Positions 57,035 to 64,000 of a DNA stretch of 64,000 nt are shown here, in pieces. Position numbers and translations under genes: made by a program. This DNA comes from Micromussa lordhowensis. Taxonomy: Eukaryota > Cnidaria > Anthozoa > Scleractinia > Lobophylliidae. The stretch lies in contig OZ026601.1 in assembly GCA_964020085.1 (NCBI GenBank), forward strand, positions 30,761,818 through 30,825,817. The letters are read 5' to 3'. Position 1 is the first letter of the stretch, and each line of letters begins with the position of its first letter. The notes beneath the pieces were generated by a model that was not told where the DNA came from, searched no databases, and saw only the letters and a program-made list of their open reading frames with translations.

Positions 57035-57621
57035 ACACATTGTTAACTAAAAGAAAAAAGCTATTTTTTGTGCCTTTGAAGGTGGGAACTAACGTCGATT
57101 GGCAGCACATTTCAGGATCTCAGTGACAAGGAGATCAAGCAGACAAGAGCAAATAGAGTTTTACATGTTTCGTCGATCACGCTTCTCCTTAAAAACAGAG
57201 CGTTTTCGGACATCATTCGAACACGCTATCGGTCGAAACTGGTTACCGCCGACAAGACCGACTCAAAATCCGACTGAGTTTCAGGCTACCGAAGACCACC
57301 GAGTCGTGTCAGTCAGAAGGTTAATATCGTTGTGGATTTGGAATAAAACGATATCTACGTATTAACTGCCTATAAAATGACTGCATATAATCTAGCATTA
57401 AAAACAAAATCATTTTTTTAAGAAACATATTTATCATTTATTGGAAGTTTATAAGGGTTGCATGGCCTATTGCTGGTTTTCAGTGTTAAAAATCACTGAA
57501 ACTATTCAATAGATGAATTCCAGAATCTGAGAAAAGAAAGAAGGTAACTATTCAAAGACTCTCGCCAAGATTCAGGTCACAATAATTTTTCTTCTGCAAG
57601 ATATGAGGACAAGCTATTTCC

Positions 57622-57654
<33 letters not shown>

Positions 57655-57978
57655 TTTGGTGCCCATCCGGATGGGCACCAACATGGCGGCCGGAAACCCA
57701 CAGAACATCTGTCACTGAGTTTTACTACAAAAGGGGAAATTTATCTCTCTAGGAACTCAAAAACGATTAAAATAATACTTTTTCCAATACAAGAAGTGTT
57801 CAGATGGCCAAACTTCCCGAAATAAGTCACTTTTTAAACACCTCGGCTTTCATGTAAATGCCGCGTCACGCAAAAGCTTAGAAATTCAGCCGTAGTCTAT
57901 CACAAAACCAAGAACGCATTCGGAACAAAAATTTGTCTGAATATTAGCTTTCAGCTGCTCTTAGACATCAATAAGTAT
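57035..57978. other. Intergenic, repeat fragments only
   Basis: A frame at 57099-57365 has no recognisable domain. From 57640 to 57910 lies a fragment related to the element at 51112-51724 (TATGGAGACGCCATTTTGG, then GGGCACCAACATGGCGG). Confidence 0.4.
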
Positions 57979-57996
57979 GGGTTATTGACCAAGTGT

Positions 57997-58029
<33 letters not shown>

Positions 58030-58206
58030 TTTTTGCGTGTTTATGGACCGAGACGGAGTCGAGGTCCATAAACACGCAAAAAAAGAACGAGGCCAATATC
58101 AAGCCATCTTGACCGAACAAGCTTGGTCAATAAAGGATTTATTATATGGCTTTTTGGGGAAATTTTTCTTGCGGGACAAGGCGGGTAGTCCCGAGCGGGC
58201 AAGATA

Positions 58207-58237
<31 letters not shown>

Positions 58238-58284
58238 CAGCGCAGGATTTGATTCATCTTGCCCGCTCGCGGAGCTAGCCATAT
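57979..58284 (-). repeat. Dispersed repeat R1, copy 2 (inverted)
   Basis: GGGTTATTGACCAAGTGTGA to CGCGGAGCTAGCCATATA, the inverse of 61468-61780 and of 4646-4946. It contains the palindromic core GGACCGAGACGGAGTCGAGG. It borders the minisatellite on the left. Confidence 0.8.
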
Positions 58285-58394
58285 ACAGTCGAACCTGTAT
58301 TAAGCGGTCACCCTCGGGGAATGGGTAGGTACTTAGTGTAGTCATCATATAGTGGTTTGCAAGATCCAATGTAGGAGTCTTTATGGAAAAGGAA

Positions 58395-61160
58395 TACATC
58401 ACCCTACACTGCTATACATAGCCCTACACGGCTATACACAGCCCTACACTGCTATACATAGCCCTACATGGCTATACATTACCCTACATGGCTATACATT
58501 ACCCTACATGGCTATACATAACCCTACATGGCTATATACAGCCCTACACTGCTATACATAGCCCTACACAGCTATACATAGCCCAACACGGCCATACATA
58601 GGCCTACATGGCTATACACAGCCCTACACCGCTATACATAGCCCTACACAGCTATACATAGCCCTACACGGCCATACATAGCCCTACATGGCTATACACA
58701 GCCCTACACCGCTATACATAGCCCTACACAGCTATACATAACCCTAAACGGCTATACATAGCCCTACACGGCTATACACAGCCCTACACTGCTATACAAA
58801 GCCCTACATGGCTATACATTACCCTACATGGCTATACATTACCCTACATGGCTATACATAACCCTACATGGCTATATACAGCCCTACACTGCTATACATA
58901 GCCCTACACAGCTATACATAGCCCTACACGGCCATACATAGGCCTACATGGCTATACACAGCCCTACACCGCTATACATAGCCCTACACAGCTATACATA
59001 GCCCTACAAGGCCATACATAGCCCTACATGGCTATACATTACCCTACATGGCTATACATAACCCTACATGGCTATATACAGCCCTACACTGCTATACATA
59101 GCCCTACACAGCTATACATAGCCCTACATGGCTATACATAGCCCTACATGGCTATACACAGCCCTACATCGCTATACATAGCCCTACACAGCTATACATA
59201 ACCCTACATGGCTATACATAGCCCTACATGGCTATATACAGCCCTACACCGCTATACATAGCCCTACACACCTATACATAGCCCTACACGGCCATACATA
59301 GCCCTACATGGCTATACACAGCCCTACACCGCTATACATAGCCCTACACAGCTATACATAACCCTACATGGCTATACATAGCCCTACATGGCTATACACA
59401 GCCTTACACTGCTATACACAGCCCTACATGGCCATACATAACACTACATGGCTATACATAGCCCTACATGGCTATACACAGCCCTACACTGCTATACATA
59501 GCCCTACACAGCTATACATAGCCCTACACGGCCATACATAGCCCTACATGGCTATACATAGCCTTACATGGCTATACATAGCCCTACACAGCTATACATA
59601 ACCCTACATGGCTATAGATAGCCCTACACAGCTATCCATAGCCCTACACGGCCATACATAGCCCTACATGGCTATACACAGCCCTACACTGCTATACATA
59701 GCCCTACACAGCTATAAATAACCCTACATGGCTATACGTAGCCCAACATGGCTATACACAGTCCTACACTGCTATACATAGTCCTACACGGCTATACATA
59801 GCCCTACACGGCCATACATAGCCCTACATGGCTATACACAGCCCTACACTGCTATACATAGCCCTACACAGCTATACATAACCCTACATGGCTATACATA
59901 GCCCTACACGGCTATACACAGCCCTACGTGGCTATACATAGCCCTACATGGCTATACATAACCCTACATGGCCATACATAGCCCTACATGGCTATACACA
60001 GCCCTACCCTGCTATACATAGCCCTGCACAGCTATACATAGCCCTACATGGCTATACACAGCCTTACACTGCTATACATAGCCCTACACAGCTATACATA
60101 GCTCTACATGGCTATACATTACCCTACATGGCTATACATAGCCCTACACTGCTATACATAACCCTACATGGCTATATACATAGCCCTACACTGTTATACA
60201 TAGCCCTACACGTCTATACACAGCCCTACATGGCTATACATAGCCCTACATGGCTAAACATAACCCTACATGGCCATACATAGCCCTACATGGCTATACA
60301 TAGCCCTACCCTGCTAAACATAGCGCTACACAGCTATACATAGCCCTACACGGCCATACATAGCCATACATGGCTATACATAACCCTACATGGCTATACA
60401 TAGCCCAACACGGCTATACATAGCCCTACATGGCTATACATAACCCTACACTGCTATACATAGCCCTACACGGCTATACACAGCCCTTCACTACTATACA
60501 TAGCCCTACATGGCTATACATAACCCTACATGGCTATACATAGCCCTACATGGCTATACACAGCCCTACACTGCTATACATAGCCCTACACAGCTTTACA
60601 TAGCCCTACACGGCCATACATAGCCATACATGGCTATACATAACCCTACATGGCTATACATAGCCCTACATGGCTATACATAACCCTACATGGCTATACA
60701 TAGCCATACATGGCTATACATAACCCTACACGGCTATACATAGCCCTGCACGGCTATACACAGCCCTACACTGCTATACGTAGCCCTACACAGCTATGCA
60801 TAGCTGTAGTCGGCCATTCATAGCCATACATGGTTATACATAACCCTACATGGCTATACATAACCCTACACGGCTATACATAGCCCTGCACGGCTATACA
60901 CAGCCCTACACTGCTATGCGTAGCCCTACACAGCTATGCATAGCCGTAGTCGGCCATTCATAGCCATACATGGCTATACACAGCCCTACACTGCTATACA
61001 TAGCCCTACACAGCTATACATAACCCTACATGGCTATACATAGCCCTGCACGGCTATAGACAGCCGTACACTGCTATACGTAGCCCTACAGAGCTATGCA
61101 TAGCCGTAGTCGGCCATTCATAGCCATACATGGCTATACATAACCCTACACGACTATTCA
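58395..61160 (+). repeat. 20-bp minisatellite array, about 138 units
   Basis: The unit is close to GCTATACATAGCCCTACACG, with variants at the last two and the tenth to eleventh positions. The array has higher-order structure: the block 58441-58780 (17 units, 340 bp) is largely repeated from 58781, including the rare CATTACCC variants and TATATACAG. A two-base insertion near 60178 shifts the phase. Long open frames across it (YTQPYTAIHSPT-like) are artefacts of the repeat. It is not a CRISPR array, since there are no spacers. Confidence 0.92.
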
Positions 61161-61371
61161 TGGGGTCATTCTGTTCGTGTTCATTGAACCGAATCATACT
61201 TGGTGATGCGATCGAAACCAGAAGACACATTTTTTTGACAATGAGACAATTTTTGTGTTTATTACGTCAAGATCTAGGGCAAATTTAACCACTTTTACTC
61301 ACTACTCAAAAGAGCCGTCATTACAAGAAAATAATGCCCGCGCAGCAGTCAATCAGAGCGCGCGTACTATG

Positions 61372-61463
61372 GTAGCCATATAATAAGGCTTGATATTGGC
61401 CTCGTTCTTTTTTTGCGTGTTTATGGACTCCGTCTCGAATTATAACACTTGGTCAATAACCCA
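61372..61463 (+). repeat. Dispersed repeat R1, partial copy
   Basis: GCCATATAATAAGGCTTGAT, CCTCGTTCTTTTTTTGCGTG and CTTGGTCAATAACCCATA, the last third of R1, directly before the full copy. Confidence 0.65.
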
Positions 61464-61467
61464 TATT

Positions 61468-61518
61468 TATTATATGGCTAGCTCCGCGAGCGGGCAAGAT
61501 GAATCAAATCCTGCGCTG

Positions 61519-61549
<31 letters not shown>

Positions 61550-61728
61550 CATCTTGCCCGCTCGGGACTACCCGCCTTGTCCCGCAAGAAAAATTTCCCC
61601 AAAAGCCATATAATAAATCCTTTATTGACCAAGCTTGTTCGGTCAAGATGGCTTGATATTGGCCTCGTTCTTTTTTTGCGTGTTTATGGACCTCGACTCC
61701 GTCTCGGTCCATAAACACGCAAAAAAAA

Positions 61729-61759
<31 letters not shown>

Positions 61760-61780
61760 ACACTTGGTCAATAACCCATA
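61468..61780 (+). repeat. Dispersed repeat R1, copy 3
   Basis: Same limits as copy 1. It carries CAAGATGGAGCCATCTTGCC and the hairpin GACCTCGACTCCGTCTCGGTC. It is followed immediately by a remnant of the 20-bp minisatellite. Confidence 0.8.
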
Positions 61781-61822
61781 CATACACTATACATGACTAT
61801 ACATAGCCCTACACGGCTACTA
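61781..61822 (+). repeat. Minisatellite remnant
   Basis: ACTATACATGACTATACATA and GCCCTACACGGCTACTAG, about two units of the array beyond R1 copy 3. The array therefore once reached this far. Confidence 0.7.
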
Positions 61823-61876
61823 GTGCGCATACTATAGTATGCTGGTTTTCCCAATACCAAGAGCAACCAGGAGCGC

Positions 61877-64000
61877 ATGAGTACAGGCCTGGTTACTTTT
61901 TCCCAGGCATTCTCATTATTTTCACTCGTGGTTGAGGGAAAGATGTCTTTCTCTGTTACATTCTGTCTCCTTCTGTTGGTTCTATGTTCTTCATTTTCAG
62001 TTGGGCGAGGGGTTTTGTTCTCTGAAGAGGAGCAAAAGCTATTGGATAAGCTAGTAGAAGAATATTCTACCTGTGCGGATCATTATCGATACGATTCTGT
62101 GATCAACACCGGCTTGGAGAATTCGAGAAGCCTTCCAAAAGTATTCATTTGGTGCCCTCTTCAGCACAACGGTGTAAGGATACAATGTCCTGTTCATCGT
62201 TTTCAACTAACATTTCACAGATGGACGTCCCATGTCGTTAGTGATAATTCATACAACCCGCGTTTGGTGTATGATTTGGAGGGCAACATAGTTTTTGTCC
62301 AAGCTTCCTATGTTTGTCCGCATGGCATAATTTTGGACGTATTACCAAGACAAGTAAAGGATTCCTTTCCCTTTAGGATGTCTCACAGATCCGCTTGTTC
62401 GAACCGTCTACTTGATTATCTTATAACGTCCGAGTTATGGGGTTACACGAGCCAACCGCGAGCCCAAGTCAACCTCGAGTCACGAGTCAACCTCGAGTCA
62501 ACGACGAGTCAAGCAAATTTTTTTTCTTCCTTTTTATTTTGTCCCGGAAAGAAAACTATATCGTAGGAAATAAAATATATCAAAATGGATTTTCTTAGCA
62601 GCAGCACAGTAGGACGTTTTAATAACAGACTCACCTCGCGCCGCGCGCCATCTTGGAGTCTCACGCAACATATTACCCAGACCACCCTGGGATCTTCTCG
62701 TGCTCACTCTAGCAACAATATGGCGTCGTGCTGGGATGGTAAGTCACATTGAAACGTTGAATCTATCTACGAAATAAATGCAACTTTGCAACGCTCCAAA
62801 GGTTTCGTGAACACATAGTAAACACGATCTCAGAACTTCAAGGTCGCGCACGAAATTCTGGCAAGAGAAACCCCGCACGGGTGGCACGAATGCTATCGTT
62901 CAACTTTTCTCAGAGTCAGTAGATTGTCAACTAGACAAATGTCACTTACTATTTCGACAAGACATTCTTACCTTGACAATCCGCAAAGGACACGGCACTT
63001 CGCCACCATGTTGGCAATAAAAAGGGGGACTGAGCACGAGAAGATTCCAGGGTGGCCTGGTTGATAGGGTTGCGTGAGACTACAAGATGGCGCGCGGCGT
63101 GAGGTAAGCTTGTTATTAATGCTAAGACAATCTATATTATATAGATCATATTCAAATATTTATTTCCTACGATATAGTTTTCTTTCCGGGACAAAATAAA
63201 AAGGAAGAAAAAAAATTTGCTTGACTCGTCGTTGACTCGAGGTTGACTCGTGACTCGAGGTTGACTTGGGCTCGCGGTTGGCTCGTGTAACCCCATAACT
63301 CATAACGTCCTTGGCCATGGGGCACAGCTTCCTTGATATCACAGAATCCATACTCGACATGAACTATCGCGCCTTTTATCAGATACATGGAGCTGACTCA
63401 ACGGCCTCGTTTCATGAAAGCTCACTGTACTCATGTCCAAGCAATGACAAGTTGATGCAGATATTTCTGTCTTATTATGAGCAGATCAAGGTATCGCTTG
63501 ACAATTTCTTTTCGGCCACACGCTGTCGCATTCTATCTTGTGACCATACGTTTAAAGTAAGCAAGCACATTGGAATTATTCGCGGTTCTGATTCTGTATT
63601 TGTGCCCCAGCTTCAGAACCTATGCGTTGGTCTTAATGAAAATGGTGAAGTAGTGATGTGGCGTCTTACGACGTCAACAAGCTGTGATGAAATTGATGAC
63701 TTAGTTCTTGACTTTAAGGAGAGACTTACCATTTCTGGAGATACATTAGAGATGATCGTAGTGGATGACTGCTGCCATGTAAAAAATTTTTACCATCGTT
63801 TCTTTCCACATGTGTCAGTAAAGTTAGATATTTTTCATGCCGTTCAGAGAATCATCAAGACTCTCCGCAAAGGAACAGTTGAAAGCCATAAGTTTTCTAA
63901 AGAAGTGGGACTTGTATTTCGAAAGGATGGCGATGTTGGAGAGGACAGAATGTTCCCTACTCCTGATCCTGAATGCATTGAAAGTAACCTTGAGCAGTTA
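61877..64000 (+). CDS. Transposase-like protein, split by an insertion and cut by the window end
   Basis: Part 1 is 61877-62431, part 2 is 63311-64000 (open to the end). Part 1 has a Cys/His region (KVFIWCPLQHNGVRIQCPVH, YVCPHG) after FSEEEQKLLDKLVEEYSTC. Part 2 has RCRILSCDHTFKVSKHIG, EMIVVDDCCHVKNFYHRF and VKLDIFHAVQRIIKTLRKG. The spacing of D in DHTFK and in VVDDCC, then DxFH..QR, resembles an RNase-H-fold DDE transposase core. Ignoring the 870-bp insertion and one target copy, both parts are in register. An inner Met (61943) is followed by a signal-peptide-like stretch (SFSVTFCLLLLVLCSSFSVG), odd for a transposase. The family name is not certain. Start could be 61877 or 61943. Confidence 0.6.
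62432..63301. mobile_element. 870-bp foldback element with 9-bp target duplication
   Basis: Begins GAGTTATGGGGTTACACGAG and ends with the complement. The TIRs run about 140 bp (through CAACCTCGAGTCACGAGTC sub-repeats and TTTCTTTCCGGGAC) and weaker inverted homology continues to about 280 bp per arm (CGCCGCGCGCCATCTTG). ATAACGTCC lies at 62423-62431 and 63302-63310. No transposase inside. It interrupts the transposase-like gene. Confidence 0.88.

Noticed and set aside
59948..60283. 111-residue frame of TQPYTAIHSPT-like repeats
   Set aside because: Reads through the 20-bp minisatellite; 20-bp units cycle all three frames, so absence of stops is a property of the unit.
58395..61160. CRISPR-like array or telomeric repeat
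   Set aside because: No spacers between units, eukaryotic context, and the CCCTAC units are not TTAGGG/CCCTAA repeats.
61470..61739. Frames starting MAEFFFCVFMDRDG and similar at 4708-4899 and 58041-58238
   Set aside because: Translations of the dispersed repeat R1 in several copies and orientations; palindromic cores keep both strands open.

Overview
The window looks like nuclear DNA of an anthozoan cnidarian, most likely a stony coral. It has intron-rich genes with GT-AG junctions, LRR ectodomain genes of a type expanded in corals, an ANKRD54 orthologue, and very dense small palindromic and TIR elements, tRNA-derived SINEs and a DIRS-type retrotransposon. The organism call is inference. 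No bacterial genes, rRNA or CRISPR array were seen.

Layout. (1) 1-21333, plus strand: the 3' part of a large gene whose 5' end lies outside the window. It has fifteen short exons, each coding one leucine-rich repeat and nearly all exactly 72 nt with the same phase. Two cysteine-rich GCC2/GCC3-like exons, one large multi-pass membrane exon and a cytosolic terminal exon follow. One LRR exon and the membrane exon each carry a frame break. (2) 23906-30132, plus strand: a complete six-exon gene for a single-pass LRR receptor (signal peptide, LRRNT, two LRRs, LRRCT, TM, repetitive Ser/acidic tail; exons sum to 494 codons). (3) 31194-39893, minus strand: ANKRD54, two exons around a 7.9-kb intron. 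That intron holds a 5.06-kb TIR transposon with a decayed RecQ-like helicase and a 9-bp target duplication, plus smaller elements.

(4) 40650-49660: a huge inverted duplication (arms about 1.7 kb, loop about 5 kb). Its left arm alone carries two small palindromic insertions, one with an 8-bp target duplication and an intact empty site in the other arm. (5) 49660-52640: small repeats only. (6) 52643-56546, minus strand: a DIRS-like retroelement (zinc knuckle, reverse transcriptase, RNase H remnant, tyrosine recombinase), broken by a LINE 3' end and by a 240-bp foldback. (7) 58395-61160: a 20-bp minisatellite of about 138 units with higher-order structure, bracketed by inverted copies of a dispersed repeat. 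(8) 61877-64000, plus strand: a transposase-like gene that runs off the window and is split by an 870-bp foldback element.

How it fits together. The two LRR genes use interchangeable LRR exons in the same phase, so cassette splicing or exon exchange would keep frame. The rest is transposon-on-transposon stratigraphy. Several unrelated-looking insertions share 9-bp target duplications and long TIRs, which suggests one active Mutator-like machinery, though no matching transposase could be named with certainty.
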